From: Georgenia sp. EYE_87
GTDB taxonomy: Bacteria; Actinomycetota; Actinomycetes; Actinomycetales; Actinomycetaceae
Direction of reading: 5' to 3'
DNA length: 64,000 bases
Assembly: GCF_023148685.1 (NCBI RefSeq)
Contig: NZ_JAHXNL010000001.1
Coordinates: forward strand, 620,001 to 684,000
Both the position numbers and the translations under genes were made by a program. The notes under the pieces were generated by a model. That model saw only the letters and a list, made by a program, of their open reading frames with translations. It did not search any database and had not been told where the DNA came from. Shown here piece by piece: positions 56,983-64,000 of the stretch; position 1 is the stretch's first letter, and each line of letters opens with the position of its first letter.

Positions 56983-57894
56983 ATGAAGATCGCAGTCGTG
57001 GGTGGATACGGGGTCGGGATGACCATGCGAGTCCCCCATTTCCCCACACCCGGTGAGACCGTCTCCGGCGGCGCCTACGCGGAAGGTCCCGGAGGGAAGG
57101 GGTCCAACCAAGCCATCGCCGCAGCCCGGCTGGGCGCGGACGTCTCTCTGCTTACGGCCATCGGGAAGGACCACCTGGCCGACGCGGCGGGGAGGCTCTG
57201 GGACCGGGAGAAGGTCCAGCACGACCATGTCGTCCGGACGGACTCGACCACGATGGTCGGCTTCATCCTCGTCGGCGACGACGGCGAGAACGAGATCGCC
57301 ATCGCGCCAGGGGCGCTGAGCGACCTCACCGCCGACCACGTCGAAAATTTCCGCGAGACGATCCGCGACGCGGACATCGTCATGGTCTCGATGGAGATCC
57401 CGCTCGAGGCGGTCGGCGCGGCGCTGCGTATCGCCAAGGAGGAGGGGACGACCTCCCTGCTCAACCCGGCGCCCGCGGTCCGGCTGCCCGACGACCTCTG
57501 GGACTGGATCGACATACTCACCCCGAACCAGAGTGAGGCCGCCCAGATTCTCAACCTTCCGGTCACTCATGACCGGTCCGCCGCAGACGTCGCCGAGCAG
57601 CTCCGCGCCAGGACCGACGCCGCAATCGTCATGACTCTCGGCTCATCGGGATGCGCCGTTCTCGACGGCACCGAGTTCCGACAGGTCGGGGCATTTGCGC
57701 CATCCGAGGTCCTCGACACAACCGGAGCCGGCGACACCTTCAACGCGGCCCTCGCGGTCGCGATCGCTCGAGGGGAGTCCCTCGAACGTGCGGCCCGCTT
57801 CGCCAACGCTGCTGGGGCGCACGCCGTGACCAGGTCCGGCGTCATCGACGCCCTTCCGACCCCGGAACAGATCGCCAGGGTGATGGGGACCTGA
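56983..57894 (+). CDS. PfkB-family sugar kinase (ribokinase-like)
   Basis: 303 residues. The N-terminus has MRVPHFPTPGETVSGG, then EGPGGKGSNQAIAAARLGA near residue 38 (PfkB signature 1). DTTGAGDTFNAALAVAIARG near 247 is signature 2, with the catalytic aspartate of GAGD. The family phosphorylates ribose, deoxyribose, nucleosides or other sugars with ATP. As first gene of an operon with an aldolase of the deoxyribose-phosphate type and a nucleoside hydrolase, it most likely phosphorylates the released pentose. ATG at 56983 is fixed by homology. It is preceded by the operator palindrome. Confidence 0.9.
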   Translation: MKIAVVGGYGVGMTMRVPHFPTPGETVSGGAYAEGPGGKGSNQAIAAARLGADVSLLTAIGKDHLADAAGRLWDREKVQHDHVVRTDSTTMVGFILVGDDGENEIAIAPGALSDLTADHVENFRETIRDADIVMVSMEIPLEAVGAALRIAKEEGTTSLLNPAPAVRLPDDLWDWIDILTPNQSEAAQILNLPVTHDRSAADVAEQLRARTDAAIVMTLGSSGCAVLDGTEFRQVGAFAPSEVLDTTGAGDTFNAALAVAIARGESLERAARFANAAGAHAVTRSGVIDALPTPEQIARVMGT

Positions 57895-57941
57895 CCCTCC
57901 TGACCAACTGCCATCAGCACCAATCCTCAAACTCGAGACGA

Positions 57942-58658
57942 ATGGAAACGAACGTGAACACCGAGATCGACTTCGCAAGCCTCCCGCCCCACGAGCTGGC
58001 TCCTTATATCCAGCACACACGCATCGAGACGGGCCTCACCCGCGACGACATGATCGCCCACGCCAAGGAGACCATCGAGTACGGCTTCAACGCGGCGATG
58101 GTGCCCGGCTCGTGGGTGCACGTGACGGCCAGGGAGCTCGAAGGCACCGGCATCGGCGTGGCCAGCGCACTGGACTTCCCGACCGTTGGCGTGACCACCC
58201 CCGCCGGCAAGGCGTTCGAGGCCGAGCAGCTCGTGAGGGCGGGTGCCACGCAGGTCGACATCGGCGTGCAGGTCGGCTACCTCAAGAGCGGCATGTATGA
58301 CGAGTTCCGCGATGACATCGCCGGCGTCGTGAGCGCGGCCGGGGTCCCGGTCAAGGTCATGCTCGAGCTCCCGCTCCTGACCGACGACGAGAAGCGCGCC
58401 GCCGTGGATCTGGCCATGGAGGCTGGTGCCGCGTACCTCAAGAACGCCAGCAGCGGCGCCGTCGAGACGGCGAACCCCGACAGCATCCGCTACCTCGTCG
58501 AGGCCGCCAAGGACGGAGTGAAGGTCAAGGCCTCCGGCTCCATCAAGAGCTACCTGCAGGCCGTCGACCTGCTCAACGCCGGCGCCGTCCTTCTGGGCAC
58601 CAGCGCCGGCATCGCGATCGTCACGAACAGCAACGACGAGAACGTCACGAGCTACTGA
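57942..58658 (+). CDS. DeoC-type aldolase (divergent deoxyribose-phosphate aldolase)
   Basis: 238 residues, a TIM barrel. All three catalytic positions of DeoC can be seen: D106 in TQVDIGVQVG, K167 (Schiff-base lysine) in AYLKNASSG and K196 in VKVKASGSIKS. The surrounding motifs differ from textbook DeoC (LKNASS in place of VKTSTG, MVPGSWV in place of VCVNP), so the substrate may not be plain 2-deoxyribose-5-phosphate. The reaction type would be cleavage of a sugar phosphate to acetaldehyde (or an analogue) and glyceraldehyde-3-phosphate. Start ATG 57942 or GTG 57954. It is 47 bp after the kinase gene. Confidence 0.87.
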   Translation: METNVNTEIDFASLPPHELAPYIQHTRIETGLTRDDMIAHAKETIEYGFNAAMVPGSWVHVTARELEGTGIGVASALDFPTVGVTTPAGKAFEAEQLVRAGATQVDIGVQVGYLKSGMYDEFRDDIAGVVSAAGVPVKVMLELPLLTDDEKRAAVDLAMEAGAAYLKNASSGAVETANPDSIRYLVEAAKDGVKVKASGSIKSYLQAVDLLNAGAVLLGTSAGIAIVTNSNDENVTSY

Positions 58659-58750
58659 CCGCCAGCCGGTCTTAACGCCTGCCCCGGGGCCCCGGGGGCG
58701 GGCACTGATCTGAACGTGCCGCGAGGATGCGGCCTATCGAAAGAGGAACT

Positions 58751-59686
58751 GTGACCCTGCGTCTGATCCACGACGTCGACACTGCCCAGGACGACGCCTT
58801 TGCCCTGCTTATCGGCATGCGCCACCCGAACTCGAACGTCGAGGCGGTGACCGTCAACTACGGCAACGTGAACTTCGACCAGATGGTCGAGAACACCCTG
58901 TACACCATCGAGGTCGCAGGGTTCGGCGGCAAGATTCCCGTGTACGAGGGTTGCCGCCTGCCGTTGATCGCACCGTTCGACGACTCCTCCTACGTGCACG
59001 GCGTCGACGGCTTCGGCGGCGCCAACTTCCCGAAGGCGAAGCAGCGGTCTGAGAGCGAGAACGCCGTCGCAGCACTGATCCGCCTGATCAACGAGAACCC
59101 GGGCGAGTTCACCATCATCGCCCAAGCACCTCTGACCAACCTCGCCTGCGCGGTCGCGGCCGACCGTTCCATCGCGGGGAAGGTCAAGGACCTCGTCGTC
59201 ATGGGCGGGACCAACAACGCGGTCGGCAACGTCACCGCCGCCGCCGAAGCCAACTTCTGGCACGACCCCGAGGCGGCGAAGATCGTCCTCAACGCAGGTT
59301 TCCCCGTCACCCTGGTCACCTGGGACCTCACGATGACTCAGGGCCGCTTCAACGAGGCTCAGCTGCGCCAGATCGACGAGCTGGACACGCCCCAGTCACG
59401 CTTCTTCGCCAAGGCGAACCGCGCGAGCGTCGAGTACGTCAAGAAGACGCACGGCGTCGAGGGGAGCACGCACCCTGACTCGATCGCCGCAGCGATCGCT
59501 GTCGAACCTTCGATCATCAAGAAGGCGACTGAGTATTACGTCGATATCGAGACCCACGGATCCATCACCCAGGGCTACATGCTCGTCGACGCGGTCCGAC
59601 GCTCGGGGCACGAGCCCAACGCGCGGGTGGTCGAGGAGATCGATCAGGACCTCTTCTTCGAAACCATGCTCAAGGTTCTTTCCTGA
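58751..59686 (+). CDS. Nucleoside hydrolase (IUNH family), first copy
   Basis: 311 residues. The N-terminal calcium motif reads HDVDTAQDDAFALL (D8, D10, D14, D15), with a small change from the usual DTGxDD. NYGNVNFDQMVENTLY near 38 and APLTNLACAVAADRSI near 128 are family blocks, and VVMGGTNNAVGNVT and EANFWHDPEAAKIVL near 150-180 complete the site. The enzyme cleaves the N-glycosidic bond of a nucleoside to base and free pentose. GTG at 58751 follows AAGAGGA. It is third gene of the operon and provides the sugar for the kinase. Confidence 0.91.
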   Translation: MTLRLIHDVDTAQDDAFALLIGMRHPNSNVEAVTVNYGNVNFDQMVENTLYTIEVAGFGGKIPVYEGCRLPLIAPFDDSSYVHGVDGFGGANFPKAKQRSESENAVAALIRLINENPGEFTIIAQAPLTNLACAVAADRSIAGKVKDLVVMGGTNNAVGNVTAAAEANFWHDPEAAKIVLNAGFPVTLVTWDLTMTQGRFNEAQLRQIDELDTPQSRFFAKANRASVEYVKKTHGVEGSTHPDSIAAAIAVEPSIIKKATEYYVDIETHGSITQGYMLVDAVRRSGHEPNARVVEEIDQDLFFETMLKVLS

Positions 59687-59743
59687 ACGCTTAGGTCACC
59701 ATCTCGCAATTGCGCGCCACCCAAAGACAAAGGAGTCCCCCAC

Positions 59744-61156
59744 GTGCCAACCCCCCCACCGGTTGAGACGGCATCCCCGTCCAGACTCCGGGATGTCGAG
59801 ATCCTTCATGGCGGCCGTGCGGTCGCCGTCGTCACGACGCTGATCCTCGGGATCCTCGCGTTCCAGCTCAACGCGAGCATGCTCACCCCCGCACTCCCGG
59901 CAATCGGGGAAGAATTCGGGACCGACGGCGCCGGCCTCGGCCAGGTCTCCTCTCTGCTGTTCCTCTCCGGCGCGGTCGCCGGACTCGTACTGAGCCGGTG
60001 GAGTGACTTCATCGGCCGCCGCCGCATGGCAATCGTCATCCTGGCCATCGTGATCGTCGGCACCCTGATGTGCATCTTCGCGCCGAACCTTCCGGTTCTC
60101 CTGGTCGGCCGCGTGCTGCAGGGGGCCTGCAGCGCATCCTTCCAGCTCGCATACGTCACACTGAGCGAGCGCATGGCCCCGAAGGTCTTTGGTACCACGC
60201 TCGGCGTCATCACCGCGGTCAACGGCGGTGTGGGCGGCCTTGATGGTTACTTCGGTGGCCTTCTGGCGGACACGTGGGGCTTCCGCGCGATCTTCGTCGT
60301 CATCCTGGTCGTCGCGGTGATCGCGCTCATCGCATCGGCCGTGGTCCTGCCCAAGGACGACCGAGCAGCATCGACCGGCACCATGGACTGGTGGGGCGCC
60401 CTCACCCTGTCCATCGCCCTGATCGCCTTCACCTACTTCGTGTCCGAGGGTTCGAACCAGGGCTGGTTCTCGCCAGCGCCGCTTGTCTTCCTGGTGGTAG
60501 CCGTCACCGCGTTCGTCGTCTTCTGGAAGATCGAGCAGCGCAAGCAGACCCCGCTGATTGCCGTGCACCACCTGAAGTCCCGCCAGGTGTGGCCGGTCGT
60601 CCTGACGACCACCCTCACGCTCGCCAGCGTCTTCGCGGTCATCAACTTCACGGTCGTGCTCCTCAGCCAGAACACCGACTTCGGCTACGGGCTCGACGCG
60701 GCGACCGCGGCGCTGCGTTACCTGCTGCCCCCGGCAATCATCGGTGTTCTCGCAGCACCGTTCGCCGGATGGTTCGCAGCGAAGTTCGGGTGGCTCAAGG
60801 CTGTTCGCATCGGGATGGTGCTCAGCATCGTCGCCGTGGCGACGATTGCCTTCATGCCCACCGAGCAGGGAGTTGTCCTCGCCTGCATCGCCCTGCTCGG
60901 AGTCAGCTACAACGGTTTCCTCCTGACCACCGCCAACGGACTGGGCGTGGTCCTCTCCCCGCCCGAGGCCCCCTCGGCACTGCCGGGCATCAACGGCGCG
61001 GGATTTGGCATCGGAGTCGGTCTCGGCATCGGGTTCGTCGCCCCGTTCGCCGGGAACGGAACGATCGAGGGCATCCAGACGGCCCTGTTCATCTCACTGG
61101 GCATCACGATCCTCGCCTTCATCTCCAGCATGTTCATCAAGGCCGTCCCGGCGTGA
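59744..61156 (+). CDS. MFS transporter (DHA2-like), putative nucleoside carrier
   Basis: 470 residues with 12-14 helices. ILAFQLNASMLTPALPAIGEE in helix 1, SRWSDFIGRRRM after helix 2, GRVLQGACSASFQLAYVTLSE in helix 4 and AVNGGVGGLDGYFGGLLADT in helix 5 (motif C, antiporter-like) match the DHA2-type major facilitators. The family is mostly known for drug export, but here the gene ends a nucleoside-cleavage operon and is followed by a strong terminator, so import of the nucleoside or export of base is inferred. GTG at 59744 follows AAAGGAG. Confidence 0.85.
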   Translation: MPTPPPVETASPSRLRDVEILHGGRAVAVVTTLILGILAFQLNASMLTPALPAIGEEFGTDGAGLGQVSSLLFLSGAVAGLVLSRWSDFIGRRRMAIVILAIVIVGTLMCIFAPNLPVLLVGRVLQGACSASFQLAYVTLSERMAPKVFGTTLGVITAVNGGVGGLDGYFGGLLADTWGFRAIFVVILVVAVIALIASAVVLPKDDRAASTGTMDWWGALTLSIALIAFTYFVSEGSNQGWFSPAPLVFLVVAVTAFVVFWKIEQRKQTPLIAVHHLKSRQVWPVVLTTTLTLASVFAVINFTVVLLSQNTDFGYGLDAATAALRYLLPPAIIGVLAAPFAGWFAAKFGWLKAVRIGMVLSIVAVATIAFMPTEQGVVLACIALLGVSYNGFLLTTANGLGVVLSPPEAPSALPGINGAGFGIGVGLGIGFVAPFAGNGTIEGIQTALFISLGITILAFISSMFIKAVPA

Positions 61157-61192
61157 AGCTCTAAGCGGCAGGAACCAATCCGGGAAGCCAAG

Positions 61193-61235
61193 CCGGGGGC
61201 GTTCCAGTTTCGTCTGGGACGCCCCCGGAATTTCT
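61193..61235 (+). terminator. Intrinsic terminator of the nucleoside operon
   Basis: A 15 bp stem with one G-T pair (61193-61207 with 61214-61228, 3-prime arm CTGGGACGCCCCCGG) and a 6-base TTTCGT loop, followed by AATTTCT. This is the best canonical terminator in the window. Confidence 0.88.
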
Positions 61236-61363
61236 CTACCAAGACTTCGGAATGGGCCGCGAGACCTCGCCGCCGCGTCCTCATCCCCGCGCCGGCCGCC
61301 CCGAGCCTGCAGCTCCGCGCTAGGTCCAGCGCGTCTAATCAACCCATGTGTAAGGAAAAGCGC

Positions 61364-62341
61364 GTGAAGACCACGACCGTCCGCCCTGTCTACTTCGACT
61401 GCGACACCGGCATCGACGACTCCATGGCGCTGGGCTACCTCGTGAGCTCGCCGGAAATCAGTCTCGTCGGAGTCGGCACCGTGAGCGGAAACACCTCCGC
61501 TGAGCAGGCGGCCGAGAACACTCTGCGCCTGCTGGCGCTGGCGGACAGGCCCGACGTCCCCGTCGCCATCGGCGAACACCACTTCCGCACCACGACGTTC
61601 ACGGGCGGCCCCACCCACATCCACGGCGCAAACGGCATCGGAAACGTGGCCTTGCCGGAGAGCTCCGCAAGCCCGATCGACCGAAAGGCAGCGGAGCTGC
61701 TCGTGGAACTCTCGCACGAGCACGCCGGGGAGCTCGAGATCATCACGGTCGGCCCGACCACGAACATCGCCGCTGCTCTCGACCTAGATCCCACTCTTCC
61801 CAGCCGCGTTCGCCAGATCACCTCAATGGGTGGTGCGGCGCTCGTCTCCGGCAACGCCTCTCCTGTCGGGGAAGCCAACATCTGGAACGATCCCGAGGCC
61901 GCTTCACGCGTGCTGGCCGCCCACTGGCCCGCAACTCTGGTTCCTTTGGACGTGACGCTGGCCAATAACCTCGAGGAGGAGCATCGCGACGCGCTGCTGA
62001 CCTCGCAGCGACCCCTCGCTCAAGCCATCGGACAGATGCTCGACCTCTATTTCGACTTCTACGTTCCCGAGTTCGGTCGCCGATGCAGCGCCCTGCACGA
62101 TCCACTCGCCGCCGCCATCGCCGTCGGAGGGATCCGCCCCACGGTCGCCCCCGCTGTGGACGTCACCGTCGACGACACTCACGGTCCCGGGCGCGGACAG
62201 ACCATTTGCGACCTCCGCGGCCAGCGCCTCGGCGCTGTGGACCAGCCAGGCCGGAACGTACGTGTCGTTCTCGACACTGACCAACCACTCGCTGATCACC
62301 TAGTTGAGCGACTCGTTCCCGTCTCTTCGAACATCGAGTGA
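61364..62341 (+). CDS. Nucleoside hydrolase (IUNH family), second copy
   Basis: 325 residues. The calcium motif is canonical, YFDCDTGIDDSMAL (D12, D14, D18, D19). SGNTSAEQAAENTLRLLAL near 45, HIHGANGIGNV near 90, TVGPTTNIAAAL near 135 and GEANIWNDPEAASRVL near 170 follow. It differs clearly from the copy 1.7 kb upstream, so the two probably cut different nucleosides. It lies beyond a strong terminator and needs its own promoter, which I could not define. GTG at 61364 has AAGGAA at proper spacing; an ATG six codons upstream is possible. Confidence 0.91.
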   Translation: MKTTTVRPVYFDCDTGIDDSMALGYLVSSPEISLVGVGTVSGNTSAEQAAENTLRLLALADRPDVPVAIGEHHFRTTTFTGGPTHIHGANGIGNVALPESSASPIDRKAAELLVELSHEHAGELEIITVGPTTNIAAALDLDPTLPSRVRQITSMGGAALVSGNASPVGEANIWNDPEAASRVLAAHWPATLVPLDVTLANNLEEEHRDALLTSQRPLAQAIGQMLDLYFDFYVPEFGRRCSALHDPLAAAIAVGGIRPTVAPAVDVTVDDTHGPGRGQTICDLRGQRLGAVDQPGRNVRVVLDTDQPLADHLVERLVPVSSNIE

Positions 62342-62435
62342 CAGGTTCCACTCCGTAACAGGATCCCGTCCGGGGTTTGCTCGAGCCGGTGTCGGGTGCT
62401 CTACGGGGTCGGTTTCAGTGGGCGTGGACTGTCAT

Positions 62436-62465
62436 TTGCCGGACCGGAAAGTGACCCTGTAGAGT
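62436..62465 (+). promoter_or_regulatory. Promoter of the membrane-protein/regulator pair
   Basis: TTGCCG (62436-62441), 18 bp spacer, TAGAGT (62460-62465), then 7 nt to the ATG at 62473, giving a leaderless transcript. Confidence 0.62.
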
Positions 62466-62472
62466 TTCCGGT

Positions 62473-62946
62473 ATGGAAAGCAACTTAGATGGGCCTCGTC
62501 CGTCGGCTGAGGATGCCGCCGCCGAACTCCACAACCTCGTCACGGACCGCCAAGCCCTCGCCGACGGCGTGAGAGTTCCCTGGTCACTGCTGGCCGGACT
62601 TGGGGGCGTGGCGGCCTGGTGGGTGGCGGCGGCCTCCGCGGCAAGTCCCGGGGAGGACTACGAGGCGCCGACGTCGGGCTGGCTGGGGCTGGTCGCAGTC
62701 CTGGTGATCGGTCACCTAATCCGCAACGAGACGGGGATCCGGATTCGCAAGATGGGCGGACGTGCCGCGCTTGCGACCGTAGCGATCGTCCTGATCTGCC
62801 TAGTGCTGTTCTCGGTCTCGCTCGCCCTAGTCTCGCTCGGTGCAACCTGGGCGGTGGTGCTGACGAGCCTGTCGGCGTTTGGTCTGGTCACCTGGCTCGC
62901 GGGGATCGCCTACCGCTCGGCGCTGGATGCCATGCGCCGTGGTTGA
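62473..62946 (+). CDS. Three/four-helix membrane protein paired with a regulator
   Basis: 157 residues. A short acidic cytoplasmic lead is followed by hydrophobic segments near 38-58, 68-85, 97-120 and 124-145, with NETGIRIRKMGGRA between the second and third. Proteins of this layout are regularly encoded directly before a small winged-helix regulator in actinobacteria, and here the regulator start overlaps the stop. The promoter puts the ATG at the mRNA 5-prime end. The biochemical role is unknown. Confidence 0.78.
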   Translation: MESNLDGPRPSAEDAAAELHNLVTDRQALADGVRVPWSLLAGLGGVAAWWVAAASAASPGEDYEAPTSGWLGLVAVLVIGHLIRNETGIRIRKMGGRAALATVAIVLICLVLFSVSLALVSLGATWAVVLTSLSAFGLVTWLAGIAYRSALDAMRRG

Positions 62947-63244
62947 GGCCCGGTTCAATGACGTAATTCACGCGCCGGTTCGGTTGCGGATCTGCGGGTT
63001 GCTGCGCCCGGTGGAGCAGGTGGACTTCGCGGTGCTGCGGGACACGCTCGGTGTCTCGGATGCCACGCTGTCGAAGCACCTGAAGGCCCTCGCCGAGGTC
63101 GGGTACGTCAGGTTGATCAAGGCCACGTCGGCCGCGCGTAGGGATGCCCGCCGTCTGACGTGGGTAGCCCTCACGCCTACGGGGCTGGATGCCTTCGACG
63201 CGCACGTGCGTGCGTTGCAGGAGATTGCTGGCAATGCCGGCTGA
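62939..63244 (+). CDS. Winged-helix regulator (transcriptional, MarR/ArsR-like)
   Basis: About 101 residues, nearly all a winged helix: FNDVIHAPVRLRICGLLRPV, VDFAVLRDTLGVSDATLSKH (recognition helix) and LKALAEVGYVRLIKAT, with wing SAARRDARRLTWVALTPTG. Family members are small dimeric repressors. The start is GTG 62939 or ATG 62927, overlapping the end of the membrane-protein gene by 8-20 bp, so the two are coupled. The likely target is its own operon. Confidence 0.88.
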   Translation: MVEARFNDVIHAPVRLRICGLLRPVEQVDFAVLRDTLGVSDATLSKHLKALAEVGYVRLIKATSAARRDARRLTWVALTPTGLDAFDAHVRALQEIAGNAG

Positions 63245-63582
63245 CCACCCCGATCGCCTTTGTGGACGGTGGGGCTAGGACGCGGGTGGGTGAGTGAGTG
63301 AGCGTCGCACAGCCCGTCCCCGCCCGGTGCGGAGCTGACACGGCAGCACGGGGTCAGCACCGAAGAGGGTGGGCGCGCGCGTCAAGACGAGCCACCCGTG
63401 ACGCGATCCAGGGGCGCGGAACTCACGCACTAACCGAATGCGCCAACTAGGGAACACCTCGGCGTTGACACGAGCGGGGCGCAAGCAGCCGAACCAACCG
63501 AGGGTCCCGCAATCGGATCGCTCGACGGTCTCAGACGCGGCGAGGCCCCCGCACCTTGGCCCGATGCGGGAGCTTTCGCTTC
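63245..63582. other. Gene-free stretch before the last gene
   Basis: 338 bp in which I see no supportable ORF, repeat array or RNA gene. The only structure is a weak 6 bp hairpin (CCCGCA 63548-63553 with TGCGGG 63565-63570), 13 bp past the stop of the minus-strand gene at 63583, which might end that transcript. Confidence 0.5.
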
Positions 63583-63993
63583 TCAGGCGCTTGCGGGCAG
63601 GCGGCCGTCCAGGTGCGCACGTACGAACTCGGTGAACCGGCTGGTGTCCGCGAAGTAGTTCGGGTAGGCATCGCGCAGCTGGCTGATGCGCGCGATGTTG
63701 ATCAGCACCGCGTCCAGGTTCTCGTCGTTGATGGCCTCCAACGCGGTCAGGCGTGCCTCCGCGTCGGCCAGCGTCTCGTGAACCGTCACGGTGAGCCGCC
63801 CCTCCCGCCGCCAGAGTTCGAGGGTCAGGGTGTTCCGGCGGTCCGTTCTCGCGTGTTCACCCACGATCGCGGCGTAGCCGCGGAGTCGCCCCAGGACGCC
63901 TACGCGCTTCTCCAACCGCGCAAACTCGTCCGCCAACTCCTCGGGCGTTCCTTCTGCACCGGGTACCGGGGCGGTGCCCTCCTGGTGGGCCAT
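63583..63993 (-). CDS. Unassigned soluble protein, possible RelA/SpoT-protein tail homologue
   Basis: 136 residues. The sequence is rich in charged helices (LADEFARLEKRVGVLGRLRG) followed by beta-strand-like LTLELWRREGRLTVTVHETL. The end, AVLINIARISQLRDAYPNYF ADTSRFTEFVRAHL, resembles the C-terminal piece of actinobacterial RelA/SpoT-domain proteins as I remember them. The synthetase domain itself is absent. This may be a stand-alone accessory protein, a fragment, or unrelated. GTG or ATG start at 63993 is close to the window edge, and the gene appears complete. Confidence 0.55.
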   Translation of the reverse strand: MAHQEGTAPVPGAEGTPEELADEFARLEKRVGVLGRLRGYAAIVGEHARTDRRNTLTLELWRREGRLTVTVHETLADAEARLTALEAINDENLDAVLINIARISQLRDAYPNYFADTSRFTEFVRAHLDGRLPASA

Positions 63994-64000
63994 GAGTGAC

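Noticed and set aside
63245-63582. Small genes or an RNA gene in the last intergenic region
   Set aside because: The open frames there are short, lack ribosome sites and show no recognisable domain, and no tRNA-like fold or strong hairpin was found.

Overview
The window is high-GC chromosomal DNA with GTG starts, 4-nt GTGA/ATGA gene overlaps and several genes whose -10 box lies 6-7 nt before the start codon (leaderless). Gene content and order (hemW, lepA, rpsT, holA, comEC, comEA, degV, leuS) are those of an actinobacterium, probably Micrococcales near Georgenia/Cellulomonas. That placement is inferred from familiarity and not computed.

Layout. 0-23 kb is conserved housekeeping: hemW (cut by the window edge), a MOSC protein, lepA, a membrane protein, a PemK/MazF-like protein, rpsT, an MgtA-like glycosyltransferase, an MFS carrier, holA, comEC-comEA, a DegV protein, a HerA-like ATPase, an aldose epimerase, a compact cstA / CC-terminal small protein / ArsA-like ATPase operon, and leuS. 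leuS sits behind a leader with a short leucine-containing peptide and an intrinsic terminator, which looks like transcription attenuation. 23-29.5 kb holds dps, two drug-type ABC exporters each with a TetR regulator and a visible palindromic operator, and a MarR regulator.

29.5-40.4 kb is a beta-glucuronide/hexuronate locus: TRAP transporter dctPQM, uxaC and uxuB, a LacI regulator, a GPH-family symporter and beta-glucuronidase. A GGCAAC hexamer repeated with 10-12 bp period, partly palindromic, lies upstream of dctP, uxaC, lacI and the symporter, and again upstream of larA 12 kb away. 40.4-51.7 kb carries the nickel-pincer-cofactor genes larE-larB and larA-larC, separated by HIT, VKOR, metallophosphoesterase, glutamate-cysteine-ligase-like and amidohydrolase genes. 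larC seems to use a CTG start inside the larA stop.

From 51.75 kb the window looks accessory. A collapsed serine-recombinase remnant abuts the larC stop, followed by a DHFR-fold protein, a two-component system, a membrane protein, a wrecked ABC ATPase gene, and a nucleoside-salvage cluster (GntR regulator, PfkB sugar kinase, divergent DeoC-type aldolase, two nucleoside hydrolases, MFS carrier). These would together take up nucleosides, cleave off the sugar, phosphorylate it and split it. A small membrane protein/winged-helix pair and an unassigned protein close the window. I saw no tRNA, rRNA, CRISPR array or intact insertion sequence.
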